A DNA stretch of 64,000 nt from Paenibacillus donghaensis (lineage in GTDB: Bacteria; Bacillota; Bacilli; Paenibacillales; Paenibacillaceae). The position numbers and the translations under genes were made by a program. The stretch lies in contig NZ_CP021780.1 of assembly GCF_002192415.1 (NCBI RefSeq), forward strand, positions 992,001 through 1,056,000, in the 5' to 3' direction. Positions 1 to 7,983 of this stretch are shown here, piece after piece (positions within the stretch are counted from its first letter, which is position 1; every line of letters starts with the position of its first letter). The notes beneath the pieces were generated by a model, which was given only the letters and a program-made list of their open reading frames with translations, was not told where the DNA came from and ran no database searches.

Positions 1-1
1 A

Positions 2-55
2 ACTAAGCAACTTGGAAATACGACGCCAAAACCGGCTCAGAAACCACAGCAGTAG
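2..55 (+). CDS. C-terminal end of an unidentified gene cut by the window edge
   Basis: The first bases read open in frame 2 for 17 codons (ending K-P-A-Q-K-P-Q-Q) to a TAG at 53-55. A strong terminator follows about 40 bases later, which suggests this is the tail of a real gene. Too little is visible to name it. The Lys/Pro/Gln-rich tail would fit a disordered C-terminus. Confidence 0.35.
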   Translation, partial: TKQLGNTTPKPAQKPQQ

Positions 56-95
56 GATTGTGAGCATTACTGCAGTAGGATAGCTGCAGAAGCAT

Positions 96-138
96 AAACC
101 GTTCTTTATTAGCCAATAGGCTATAAGGAGCGGTTTTT
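96..138 (+). terminator. Rho-independent terminator
   Basis: An 18-base arm (AACCGTTCTTTATTAGCC) and a complementary arm with few mismatches flank a short AATA loop and are followed by TTTTT. It closes the transcription unit that enters from the left of the window. Confidence 0.8.
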
Positions 139-300
139 GCTGATAAATGAGAAAGTGAATGATTATGTGAACGTTTACCAGTAGGACTATATAACCAAAA
201 GAAGGAATTTGGACAATAAGTGTTTATATTTCCCTGTACCTAGTGCCGATATATAAGGAGAAATGTCGAATGAGATAATATAGAAACGAGGTTGCTTGGA

Positions 301-2271
301 ATGAAGAAGAAATTCAGATTTACGGTTAGGAAGAAGCTTTACTTGTCGTTTTTTATAGTGCTGCTGATACCGGCTCTGATCATTGGGTGGACAGCGTCCG
401 AAACCTCCCGCGATAAGATGCAGGAGCAGATGCTGGGCAGCGCAGAGCAGAGCGTAGAGACAGTCAATTTGATTATCAGCAACGCCATTCAGGCCAAAAT
501 GCATGATGCAGATTATTTAACAAGTATCATCAATGCTTCGATGATCGATGGTCCGCGCAGTCCGCGTATTGTGCCATCACTGGAGCAGTATCTAGGCATG
601 CATGCTGACGCCAACGACATTTATATAGGTACTAAGGAGGGGCTGATGATCCGCGGCAAAGCCAAGGATGATTCCAGCTACGATCCGCGCGAGCGGGACT
701 GGTATAAGCTGGCGATGAAGACTCCGGGCAAAATCGCAATGACACCGATCATAATTAATACATCGGGCAAACCAGCGCTTGTGATGTCGAAGACCTTGCC
801 TGACGGCTCCGGGGTTCTGGGTATTTCACTTAATCTGGACGTGTTAAGCGCACAATCCAGTATACATATTGGAGACAAGGGTTATGTAGTCGTATTGGAT
901 GGAGCGAAGAAGGTGATCGTACATCCAGACCTAAAACCGGCGGACGAAGCCGGAAAGAGCTATGCTGACCCAATGTTTGCGGAACCAAGCGGCATCTTCG
1001 ATTACGATTTGGGGGACAATGGCAAAAAAATGGTCTTCCAGACTAATGAGGCTACTGGCTGGAAAATCGGAGGTTCGCTGTATGAGGAGGAGCTGAATGA
1101 AGGGGCCGACGCGATCCAGAGGATTGTAACGATTACGATTGTGGTCATTCTGCTCGTCCTGATTGCGGCTTGCTCCTTCTTGGTCAATTCCATCACCCGG
1201 CCGCTTCTGAGGCTGCAGGAATCGGCAGCGGTAATCAGCAAGGGTGACCTGACTGCGTTGATTGACACCCGCAAACAGGATGAAATCGGCAATGTGGCGC
1301 GCAGCTTCCAGAGCATGGTGGACAACCTGCGGGCAATGATTATGGGAGTTCAGGAGACAACCGAGCTGGTCTCGTCCTCGGCCGAGGAGTTGGCTGCCAG
1401 CGCAGAGCAGTCCAGCCATGCCATTGAACATGTCAGCGGCTCGGTGCAGGAGATGGCTGCGGGCAGCGAGCAGCAGGTGGGAAGCGTACAGCAAGGTGCA
1501 CAGAGCCTGACTAATATCTCTGCAGAGATTCAGAATCTGTCGGGCCAAATGCAGGAGATGTCTTCGGGCATGCAGCAGACGTCGGCTTCGGCACATGAAG
1601 GCAACCAAGCGGCGATGGAGGCCGCCCAGCAAATCTACAGTGTGCAGGAGACGGTTGGACGGCTGGATGGAATCGTGAATAAGCTGGGAGAACGTTCGCT
1701 TGAAATAGACAACATCGTTGAGGTAATCACCAATATCTCCCAGCAGACCAACCTGCTGGCACTGAATGCTTCTATTGAAGCCGCACGTGCGGGTGAGCAA
1801 GGCAGAGGGTTTGCTGTAGTGGCTTCAGAGGTGCGCAAGCTGGCCTTCAACTCTGAGCAATCCGCGTTCCAGATTAGCGAGCTGGTTCAAGCCGTCCGCA
1901 TGCATGTGGAAGAAGTAGCTGCCGAAATGGTAGTTACGAAGACGAAGGTCGAGAGCGGAATTGAAGCTGTGAACATCTCAGGCCGTTCCTTCTCGGAGAT
2001 TACACGGACTGTGGAACATTCCGCCTCCACCCTGGAGGAGCTGGCTAACGCAGCTCAGGAAATGAACGGTAATGCGGCTGCTGTAGTTGAGCATATGAAT
2101 AAGATCAAGTCGATCTCCGAGCATGCCTCCGAGATTACAGATTCGGTCTCAGCGGCGACGCAGCAGCAGCAGGCCTCCACAGAGGAGATTGCCTCCTCGG
2201 CAGCGGGATTGAGCAGCATGGCAGAGCAATTGCAGCAACTTGTGCTGCGCTTTAAAATTTATCATAACTAA
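301..2271 (+). CDS. Methyl-accepting chemotaxis protein
   Basis: Membrane chemoreceptor that would sense a ligand outside the cell and control CheA. The N-terminus has a membrane segment (about residues 13-32), then an extracellular region of about 240 residues resembling a dCache sensor, and a second membrane segment (about residues 278-300). A HAMP domain and a long coiled-coil signalling domain follow. The hairpin tip that contacts CheA/CheW is clear ([20 protein letters not shown], then GRGFAVVA). Length is typical of the family. The ATG at 301 is preferred over an in-frame TTG at 292, although neither has a strong ribosome binding site. It is a single-gene unit with terminators on both sides. 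The ligand cannot be told from sequence. Confidence 0.93.
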   Translation: MKKKFRFTVRKKLYLSFFIVLLIPALIIGWTASETSRDKMQEQMLGSAEQSVETVNLIISNAIQAKMHDADYLTSIINASMIDGPRSPRIVPSLEQYLGMHADANDIYIGTKEGLMIRGKAKDDSSYDPRERDWYKLAMKTPGKIAMTPIIINTSGKPALVMSKTLPDGSGVLGISLNLDVLSAQSSIHIGDKGYVVVLDGAKKVIVHPDLKPADEAGKSYADPMFAEPSGIFDYDLGDNGKKMVFQTNEATGWKIGGSLYEEELNEGADAIQRIVTITIVVILLVLIAACSFLVNSITRPLLRLQESAAVISKGDLTALIDTRKQDEIGNVARSFQSMVDNLRAMIMGVQETTELVSSSAEELAASAEQSSHAIEHVSGSVQEMAAGSEQQVGSVQQGAQSLTNISAEIQNLSGQMQEMSSGMQQTSASAHEGNQAAMEAAQQIYSVQETVGRLDGIVNKLGERSLEIDNIVEVITNISQQTNLLALNASIEAARAGEQGRGFAVVASEVRKLAFNSEQSAFQISELVQAVRMHVEEVAAEMVVTKTKVESGIEAVNISGRSFSEITRTVEHSASTLEELANAAQEMNGNAAAVVEHMNKIKSISEHASEITDSVSAATQQQQASTEEIASSAAGLSSMAEQLQQLVLRFKIYHN

Positions 2272-2307
2272 TGCTAAGATTATAATGATATAGTAAAAAA
2301 ATCCATG

Positions 2308-2339
2308 CCCCTCCGTCTGCAGACGGAGGGGTTATTCCT
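2308..2339 (+). terminator. Rho-independent terminator of the chemoreceptor gene
   Basis: A 24-base perfect palindrome (CCCCTCCGTCTG and its complement) is followed by TTATTCCTT. It separates the chemoreceptor gene from liaF. Confidence 0.85.
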
Positions 2340-2434
2340 TCTCACGCCGCTGTTCCCCGCAGCAGCTTTCATGTAAACTGAGGCTATAAGTTTAAACGAG
2401 TGCGTAATCAAACTCATCAAAGGGGAAATGGGAG

Positions 2435-3505
2435 ATGAAAAAAAGGTTAACAAGCCAGATTTTTGGCGGCCTGGTCTTGATTGGACTAGGGGTTTTGTTT
2501 CTGATGAGGCAGCTGGGTTATACGGATATCAACATCGGTTCCCTGTTCTCAACCTACTGGCCGGCTATTCTGATCTATATTGGAGTGCAGAACCTGCTTG
2601 GCGACAGTTCTAAGGGGAATTCTTTCCTCGGCGGTATCTTTTTTATATCGCTTGGCGTTTTTTTCCTGGGCCGCAATCTCGATTGGTTTGATCTGTCGGG
2701 CAGTGATTTCTTCAGAATGTTTATCCCGGTGATGCTGATCGGCGGCGGGCTGTATATCATCTTCAAGCCGCGCAGATCGCAGCCGCCTGCTCCTCCGGCT
2801 CCGCCTATGCCGCCAGGACCGTTTCCGCAAGGCCGTGATCCGCTGGACGCCCCGCCGCCGAAACCGCTGGAATCAACGCTGGATGAGCAATTCGAGCAGA
2901 AATTCGGCAAGTCTGCCGGAACACGTGACTGGAATGATTATCTGAACAAGGATCAGACGGATGCCGGCAGCAGCCAGGCCGGCCCGTCTACTCCCGAGCA
3001 GCGCTGGCAGGAGAAGCAGGAGCGGCACGAGCGCAAACGCCAGGAGCGGCATGAACGCCACGGCCACCGGCCTGGCAAATGGCATGAGGATTTCAAGGAT
3101 GAGAATTTCAGCGGCAACAGCAAGGATTCGACGAACCGGTCTGCTTTTATCGGAGATATCCATATGGGCCGGGAACACTTTCAATTGAAGAACAGCAACA
3201 TCTCACAATTTATCGGTGATACGGTGCTGGATCTGACCAATGCCCAGATTGCTTATGGGGAGACGAAGGTTAATATTTCCGCTTTTGTCGGCGATATTAA
3301 GGTATACATCCCGGATGATATGGACCTTGGCATATCGGTGAACAGCAGTTCCTTTATCGGTGATATGGAGGTGCTGGACCAATCACGCAGCGGATTCATG
3401 AGCAATGTGCAGTGCAGCACTCCCTACTATAAAGAAGCAGGCAAAAAGGTCCGGATCAACGTAAGTGCCTTCATCGGCGATATCAAAGTCAAAACGGTGG
3501 GTTAA
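2435..3505 (+). CDS. liaF: LiaF-like membrane regulator of the envelope stress response
   Basis: First gene of a liaF-liaS-liaR arrangement. In Bacillus, LiaF inhibits the kinase LiaS until cell-wall antibiotics perturb the lipid II cycle. Residues 1-110 hold four short hydrophobic segments with paired Gly-Leu-Leu motifs, as in the LiaF N-terminal domain. The C-terminal about 130 residues repeat an (S/A)FIGD motif five times, typical of the beta-helical cell-wall-active-antibiotics-response domain. A Pro-rich stretch and a highly charged Arg/His/Glu linker (about residues 110-235) lie between, making the protein longer (356 residues) than Bacillus LiaF (about 240). Start ATG 2435 has AAAGGGG upstream. 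It ends 2 bases before liaS. Confidence 0.88.
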   Translation: MKKRLTSQIFGGLVLIGLGVLFLMRQLGYTDINIGSLFSTYWPAILIYIGVQNLLGDSSKGNSFLGGIFFISLGVFFLGRNLDWFDLSGSDFFRMFIPVMLIGGGLYIIFKPRRSQPPAPPAPPMPPGPFPQGRDPLDAPPPKPLESTLDEQFEQKFGKSAGTRDWNDYLNKDQTDAGSSQAGPSTPEQRWQEKQERHERKRQERHERHGHRPGKWHEDFKDENFSGNSKDSTNRSAFIGDIHMGREHFQLKNSNISQFIGDTVLDLTNAQIAYGETKVNISAFVGDIKVYIPDDMDLGISVNSSSFIGDMEVLDQSRSGFMSNVQCSTPYYKEAGKKVRINVSAFIGDIKVKTVG

Positions 3506-3507
3506 GG

Positions 3508-4590
3508 ATGGGGAAGATCTTCAGTAATACTAAATGGATGCTGATGGTCTACTTCCTCCTTAGCGGAGGAGTGACAGCCGGAATGCTCTATGCCGGTGCC
3601 TGCCTGGGTTTCATCGAAGTGGCGGATTCCCGCATGTGGCTGTACCTGTGTCTCATTATTGTGCTATTCGCGGTCGTTGTCGGCTATATGGCAGGCCAGC
3701 GCATTCAGCGAAGGATTGATGATCTGGATCTGAATATGCTGCAGGTAGCCAAAGGCAATCTGTCGGTGCGGATGGCAAACAGTGAGGATCAGTCTTTTGC
3801 AAGGGTCTATCATGAGTTCAATATGATGATGGATACCGTGGAGAACAAAATGCAGATCCTGCAGCGGCTCGGCGAACAGGAAGTTATCGAGAAGGAACAG
3901 GCGGCGGAGAGTGCGGTACTGGAGGAGCGGCGGCGGATGGCCCGTGATTTGCATGACACGGTAAGCCAGCAGCTGTTCGCGATCCATATGTCCGCCTCTT
4001 CGCTGCCTAAAGTGCTGGAGCGCAATGAGGAGCAGGGCCAGACGGTGATGAACCAGCTGATTACCATGTCGCAAATGGCTCAGAAGCAGATGCGTGCGCT
4101 GATCGCCCAACTGCGTCCGGTAGAGCTGGAGGGGCGCAATCTGTTCGAAGCCCTGGAGAAATGGTTCCCCGACTATTGCCGCCAGAATGGCTTGAAGGGC
4201 ATGAAGGAGCTGGAGCTGCAGGGTGAGCTGTCGGAAGCCATCGAGCATCAGCTGTTCCTGATTATCCAGGAGGCGATGGCGAATATCGTCAAGCATGCAG
4301 GCGCATGCCTGGTGAGTCTCTCGCTGCGCGAAGGCCGCAGGCAGGTGGTGCTGAGCATCAGCGATGACGGGCAGGGCTTCGAGCATGTGCAGCAGAAGCA
4401 GGGCTCCTATGGTCTGATTACGATGCGTGAACGGGCGGAGAAGCTGGGCGGCCAGGTGGAGATTATCAGCCGCAAGGGAGCGGGAACGACGATTCGTGTA
4501 CATATCCCCAAGTTTGTTCAGGCTGCGGGCAATGTGGAGGGGAACACCAAAGCTATTACGGGCGCTGCTGCTCCCGAAGAGGAGGGTTAG
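3508..4590 (+). CDS. liaS: LiaS-type sensor histidine kinase
   Basis: Membrane kinase of the NarX/LiaS (HisKA_3) class. Two membrane segments (about residues 9-33 and 43-62) are separated by a very short external loop, as in intramembrane-sensing kinases. A HAMP-like linker and coiled coil lead to the H-box RRMARDLHDTVSQQLF with His149. The ATP-binding domain shows the N-box (IIQEAMANIVKHA) and G-box (DDGQGF). It lies between liaF and liaR with gaps of 2-3 bases, so the three are one operon. Expected role: phosphorylate LiaR on envelope stress, restrained by LiaF. Confidence 0.9.
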   Translation: MGKIFSNTKWMLMVYFLLSGGVTAGMLYAGACLGFIEVADSRMWLYLCLIIVLFAVVVGYMAGQRIQRRIDDLDLNMLQVAKGNLSVRMANSEDQSFARVYHEFNMMMDTVENKMQILQRLGEQEVIEKEQAAESAVLEERRRMARDLHDTVSQQLFAIHMSASSLPKVLERNEEQGQTVMNQLITMSQMAQKQMRALIAQLRPVELEGRNLFEALEKWFPDYCRQNGLKGMKELELQGELSEAIEHQLFLIIQEAMANIVKHAGACLVSLSLREGRRQVVLSISDDGQGFEHVQQKQGSYGLITMRERAEKLGGQVEIISRKGAGTTIRVHIPKFVQAAGNVEGNTKAITGAAAPEEEG

Positions 4591-4593
4591 AAC

Positions 4594-5247
4594 ATGAGTG
4601 TGATCAAAGTGCTGATTGTGGATGACCACGATATGGTCCGGATGGGCCTCAAAACCTACCTGATGCTGGAGCCAGTATTCGAGGTGACTGGTGAAGCGGC
4701 GAATGGGCATGAAGCCTTGGAACTGCTGCGCAAAGGCGGCGAGGAGGCGTTGCCTGATCTGGTGCTGATGGATCTGATGATGCCTGTGATGAACGGGGCG
4801 GAGACAACGAGAGCGGTGCTGGCTGAATTTCCGAAGCTCAAAATCGTTATCCTCACCAGCTTCCTGGAGGATGATCTGGTCGTGGATGCTATTGAAGCCG
4901 GTGCGATCAGCTATGTGCTGAAGACGGTATCGGCAGAGGAGCTGATCTACGCGCTGCAGGGGGCTTACCGCGGCATGCCTGTTATGACCGGCGATGTGTC
5001 GCAGGCGCTGACGCGCGGCATCCGCCAGCGGACGGTGCAGGGCGATTCCTCCGGCCTGACCGAACGCGAGAAGGAAGTGCTGCTGCTGATTGCCGAAGGC
5101 AAGACGAATAAGGATATCGGCGAAGAGCTGCATATCAGCATCAAAACGGTCAAGACACATGTCAGCAATCTGCTGATGAAATGCGAGCTGGATGACCGTA
5201 CGCAGCTGGCGATCTATGCCCACCGCAAGGGCTGGGCGCAAGGCTGA
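4594..5247 (+). CDS. liaR: LiaR-type response regulator (NarL/FixJ family)
   Basis: A receiver domain with acidic pair Asp10/Asp11, phosphoacceptor Asp60 (LVLMDLMMP) and conserved Lys in YVLKTVS is followed by a LuxR-type helix-turn-helix (LTEREKEVLLLIAEGKTNKD and the IKTVKTHVSNLL recognition helix). Its 217 residues match the family. Likely activated by LiaS phosphorylation. The Bacillus liaIH target genes are not in this window, so the regulon here is unknown. Confidence 0.92.
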   Translation: MSVIKVLIVDDHDMVRMGLKTYLMLEPVFEVTGEAANGHEALELLRKGGEEALPDLVLMDLMMPVMNGAETTRAVLAEFPKLKIVILTSFLEDDLVVDAIEAGAISYVLKTVSAEELIYALQGAYRGMPVMTGDVSQALTRGIRQRTVQGDSSGLTEREKEVLLLIAEGKTNKDIGEELHISIKTVKTHVSNLLMKCELDDRTQLAIYAHRKGWAQG

Positions 5248-5267
5248 AGAACCCTTGAATACATAGT

Positions 5268-5300
5268 ATGCCCGGAGTGCACCCGCACCCGGGCATGTTT
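5268..5300 (+). terminator. Probable terminator of liaFSR
   Basis: ATGCCCGG and CCGGGCAT form a stem around a 13-base loop, followed by GTTTGCTTG. The U-tract is weak. Confidence 0.5.
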
Positions 5301-5329
5301 GCTTGTGGCCGAGTGAGGTGGATCGCGAT

Positions 5330-5355
5330 TGCAACTATTTGCGCCGCTTATACGT
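5330..5355 (+). promoter_or_regulatory. Possible ECF-type promoter of the sigma factor operon
   Basis: TGCAAC (5330-5335) and CGT (5353-5355) are separated so that 17 bases lie between AAC and CGT, the layout of ECF sigma promoters. It ends about 24 bases before the sigma gene start, which would allow autoregulation. This is a pattern match only. Confidence 0.35.
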
Positions 5356-5378
5356 GGATACCGTGAAAGGGGGAGACC

Positions 5379-5858
5379 ATGGAGCTGGAGCTGCTGTACC
5401 AAAGATATGCCAGAGATCTGTACCGGTATCTATACTCCCTCTCAGGCGATCATCATATGGCGGAGGATCTGGTGCATGAAACGTTCTACCGTGCGTGTCT
5501 GTATCTGGAGCAGGCCGAGATCGAAGCGGTTAAACCGTGGTTGTTCAAAGTAGGCTACCGGGCGTTTATTGATCATACACGCAAAAGCAAACGGACCCTG
5601 CTGCGCAGGCAGCCGCCTGAGCGGCTGGATCGCCATACGCCTGAGCAGGAAATGCTGGATCAAGAGGGGCTGCAGCACATTCTTGCACTGATACACAGCC
5701 TTCCGCAGAAGGAAGCGCATGCCTTGCTGTTATGTGATCTGCATCAATGTAAACAGCAGGAAGCTGCCGACATTCTGGGCATGAAGCTTAACACGCTCAA
5801 AAGCCATCTGCTGCGCGGGCGCAGGACGATGCGGAGCTTATTGCAAAAGGAGGAGTGA
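5379..5858 (+). CDS. ECF-subfamily RNA polymerase sigma factor
   Basis: Alternative sigma factor of 159 residues. Region 2 is visible (DLYRYLYSLSGDHHMAEDLV...FYRA, then KPWLFKVGYRAFIDHTRKSK), and region 4 ends the protein (LPQKEAHALLLCDLHQ, then ADILGMKLNTLKSHLLRGR). It resembles Bacillus ECF sigmas such as SigM, SigX or SigV, but the sequence does not decide which. Start ATG 5379 follows AAAGGGGGAG. Its stop overlaps the ribosome binding site of the next gene, the usual coupling of an ECF sigma with its anti-sigma factor. Confidence 0.88.
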   Translation: MELELLYQRYARDLYRYLYSLSGDHHMAEDLVHETFYRACLYLEQAEIEAVKPWLFKVGYRAFIDHTRKSKRTLLRRQPPERLDRHTPEQEMLDQEGLQHILALIHSLPQKEAHALLLCDLHQCKQQEAADILGMKLNTLKSHLLRGRRTMRSLLQKEE

Positions 5859-5863
5859 TTCCA

Positions 5864-6628
5864 ATGGATGACCATAAACAGAATAATAACCTGACAGCTG
5901 AAGGTCAGGACGAAGGCGGCAGCGAAGCAAGCAATGATCAGGAAGACAAAGAATATTACCGCGCCATCTCCAAGGCTGTCCGCGACATTCAGGAGTCACC
6001 CGGACTTGAACCGGAGCGGGAACGGAAGCTGATCCGCACCGCGCAGCTTCGCGCCAGGCTCAATTCTGTCTTGACGACGCTTGCGATTCTCCTACTGATC
6101 CTGCCTGTGCTTACCCTTGGTTCCTACATCTATTATGGAATGAAGGCCAACGAGCTACTGGATGTATCCACCAAAACGTTCTATGTCACAGCCCCGAACC
6201 AAAGGCTGGCAGATTGGGGGCTGAAATCCAACATCGGCATCTTCTCCATGGATGCGCAGGCGCTGGCAGTTACCAGAGTCGGCAAGCAGGATATCCGAAG
6301 TGCAGAGCTGGACATCCGGTTCTCTATGGACCGGGTGAGCGAGGTGCAGCGCACAACGCTGCTGGAGGTGGCTTCTCCGGCGGTGGCGAGCCGGGAGAAT
6401 AACTATTTTATTCACCCGCTGGCGGCGATGACCTTTGATTCGGCCCGGGAGCTGGAGGTGCTTAACGGACTGCCTGATGAAAGTGTGGCCGAGTTGTATG
6501 TTTCGCTGGACACACTGTATTCGGAGGATGAGGTCCGGCAGGCTATGCCGGCGGAGCTGGATACGTCCTGGCTGGTGGTAGACTCGGGGACTACGAGCCT
6601 GGCCGTAAGGCAGTCGGTGAAGAGGTGA
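5864..6628 (+). CDS. Membrane anti-sigma factor, N-terminal part (frameshifted)
   Basis: Partner of the preceding sigma factor. A cytoplasmic charged region of about 70 residues is followed by one membrane segment (about residues 67-90, VLTTLAILLLILPVLTLGSY) and an external domain resembling the sigma factor regulator N- and C-terminal domains. ATG 5864 has AAAGGAGGAG at proper distance and is preferred over the GTG at 5855. The external domain reads well up to AELDTSWLVVDSG, then runs into 12 residues unlike the family and stops. The remainder continues in another frame from about 6589. The break lies at GGGG 6586-6589; one more G would restore a protein of about 364 residues. Either a true mutation or a base-calling error. 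Confidence 0.75.
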   Translation: MDDHKQNNNLTAEGQDEGGSEASNDQEDKEYYRAISKAVRDIQESPGLEPERERKLIRTAQLRARLNSVLTTLAILLLILPVLTLGSYIYYGMKANELLDVSTKTFYVTAPNQRLADWGLKSNIGIFSMDAQALAVTRVGKQDIRSAELDIRFSMDRVSEVQRTTLLEVASPAVASRENNYFIHPLAAMTFDSARELEVLNGLPDESVAELYVSLDTLYSEDEVRQAMPAELDTSWLVVDSGTTSLAVRQSVKR

Positions 6629-6957
6629 CGTTTGCCTTGCCGCTTGGATATCCCGCTCAGAATGACACAGATCCCTGGTCCCCATTCTTCGCGGCGCCGG
6701 ATCGTACAGAAACCAACCAGCAGCAGTTCCTTTCCATCATCCAGCAGCTGGCTGAGGCCGAACAGCTGGCCACAGCTGTATCCGGCGCGAAGGTGCTTGA
6801 TCTGCCGGAACGGGCGGAATACCTCAGCGGGCATCCGGTAATGATTTACGGAGCGGTGGTCACAGGCCCTGTGTCTGAACTTAAGAAGCTTGCGCAGACA
6901 AGTACGGTCCGTGCGGTCAAAGTAAAGGAGACAAGATTATGGAATTGGCATTCTTGA
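6589..6957 (+). CDS. Membrane anti-sigma factor, C-terminal part (frameshifted)
   Basis: Continuation of the anti-sigma external domain after the frame change. It reads DYEPGRKAVGEEVTFALPLG, then about 100 residues ending VYGAVVTGP-like (MIYGAVVTGPVSELKKL) and WNWHS, which fits the C-terminal half of the sigma factor regulator domain. An independent start would be GTG 6625, with no clear ribosome binding site, so translation as a separate gene is unlikely unless coupled through the overlapping TGA at 6626-6628. The coordinate given is where the open frame resumes, not a start codon. Confidence 0.65.
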   Translation, partial: DYEPGRKAVGEEVTFALPLGYPAQNDTDPWSPFFAAPDRTETNQQQFLSIIQQLAEAEQLATAVSGAKVLDLPERAEYLSGHPVMIYGAVVTGPVSELKKLAQTSTVRAVKVKETRLWNWHS

Positions 6958-7241
6958 ACAAGCATACATTGAAGCGCCTGTTGTCCTGGGCGGGGCTGTT
7001 GTCCTTTCTATTCGGCTTGCTCTCGCTGGCCCTGCTCAATGCCGCGCTGATCTTCAGGAACGTGCCGCTTGCGCAGCCTACCGCATTGTTGGTACCGGAG
7101 CTGCTGCTTGGAATATGCGGGCTGTTCGCGCCCAGAGGCCGCCGGTCATATGCTGTATGGGGGATCGCCATCCCGTTGTTTGTAAGCATTGGTATGTTTG
7201 TATTGTTTGGTTTGTCGTGGACCATCAACCCTCGGCCTTAA
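6939..7241 (+). CDS. Small membrane protein of unknown function
   Basis: 100 residues with three hydrophobic segments (about residues 13-40, 45-60 and 70-93), short basic loops and no recognised motif. ATG 6939 overlaps the end of the anti-sigma gene by 19 bases and has AAAGGAG 8 bases upstream, so it is very likely the last gene of the sigma operon. A role in regulating or serving the sigma-dependent envelope response is inferred from position only. Confidence 0.7.
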   Translation: MELAFLNKHTLKRLLSWAGLLSFLFGLLSLALLNAALIFRNVPLAQPTALLVPELLLGICGLFAPRGRRSYAVWGIAIPLFVSIGMFVLFGLSWTINPRP

Positions 7242-7252
7242 GCTGCGCAGAT

Positions 7253-7440
7253 GTTGCGGACTCCAGTGCCGCTATTTCGCGTAGATCGCCCATTTTGCTG
7301 CTGCTGCGGACTCCAGTGCCTCTATTCGAGCTAAAAGGCCTCCTTGTGGAGGCTTTTTATGGTTATAAGGGCACTGGAGTCCGTTGAGGCTCAAAAACAG
7401 CTGAAATCGGCACAATAAGGGCTATAGAGTCCGTATCTAC
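7253..7440. repeat. Intergenic array of inverted GGACTCCAGTGCC-type units, with a terminator inside
   Basis: GCGGACTCCAGTGCC occurs twice in direct orientation (near 7257 and 7308). Its complement (GGCACTGGAGTCCG) is near 7370, and a diverged inverted copy (GGGCTATAGAGTCCG) near 7419. Between the second and third units a terminator-like hairpin is present. The layout of alternating short units matches the other intergenic arrays in this window, although the unit sequence differs. Confidence 0.6.
7336..7358 (+). terminator. Rho-independent terminator after the sigma operon
   Basis: GCCTCC-TTGT-GGAGGC is followed by TTTTT. It is placed inside a larger inverted repeat (GGACTCCAGTGCC/GGCACTGGAGTCC). 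Confidence 0.7.
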
Positions 7441-7460
7441 ACTATTGTGGGGGTGTAGGT

Positions 7461-7665
7461 TGGCACGGCGTGGGTTGTGCGCCCGTGTGCACTTGTCCGT
7501 GTGTATTAGCCTTTGCCCTTAAGGTGGTCTAAGGTTTGGCACGGCGTGGTTTGTGCGCCCGTGTGTACTTGTCCGTGTGCATTAGTCTTTGCCCTTAAGA
7601 TGGTCTAAGGTTTGGCACGGCGTGGGTTGTGCGCCCGTGTGCCTTAGCCTTTGCCCTTATCGTCT
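7461..7665. repeat. Three tandem copies of a 76-bp repeat
   Basis: TGGCACGGCGTGG starts at 7461, 7537 and 7613, an exact 76-base period. Each copy continues with TTGTGCGCCCGTGTG and TTTGCCCTTA. The third copy lacks an internal part. No open reading frame of note covers it. Confidence 0.85.
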
Positions 7666-7743
7666 TAGCCTTTGCTCTTAAGGTTCTGGTGTCTGGCCCG
7701 GCGAGATTCATACGCCAGGGCTTGTCCCGTGCTTCCCTGCCCA

Positions 7744-7857
7744 GGGATCGGGTATCAGAGCGGAGAGTTTACGGCCGCCTTTGAAATCATGTTCCACCCG
7801 CAGGGTCCATTCAAGGGAACATGATTTCAACAGCGGCGGAGCCTGGTACCCGATCCC
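7744..7857. repeat. Long nested inverted repeat upstream of htrA
   Basis: Outer arms GGGATCGGGTA (7744-7754) and TACCCGATCCC (7847-7857), and inner 13-base arms GAAATCATGTTCC (7783-7795) and GGAACATGATTTC (7816-7828), with CCGCC/GGCGG between, can fold into one hairpin of about 114 bases. No T-tract follows, so a terminator is unlikely. It could be a small mobile repeat or a transcript structure. Confidence 0.7.
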
Positions 7858-7983
7858 CCCACTAATCTTTTTATCTAACCTTAAATTGTTTTTAATGTGA
7901 CCTTAAGGTTTAAAGTACAAAATAAGAACAAGAAATCAAATACACCTTGTCAGTCAGGACAGGGCGCGGGAGGAATGACAAAC

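Noticed and set aside
167..180. cre-like site (TGTGAACGTTTACC) before the chemoreceptor gene
   Set aside because: Two mismatches at constrained positions; not enough to claim CcpA control.
3664..5334. 556-codon minus-strand frame opposite liaS and liaR
   Set aside because: Shadow of two well-supported genes on the other strand; sequence is His/Arg/Gln-rich without domains.
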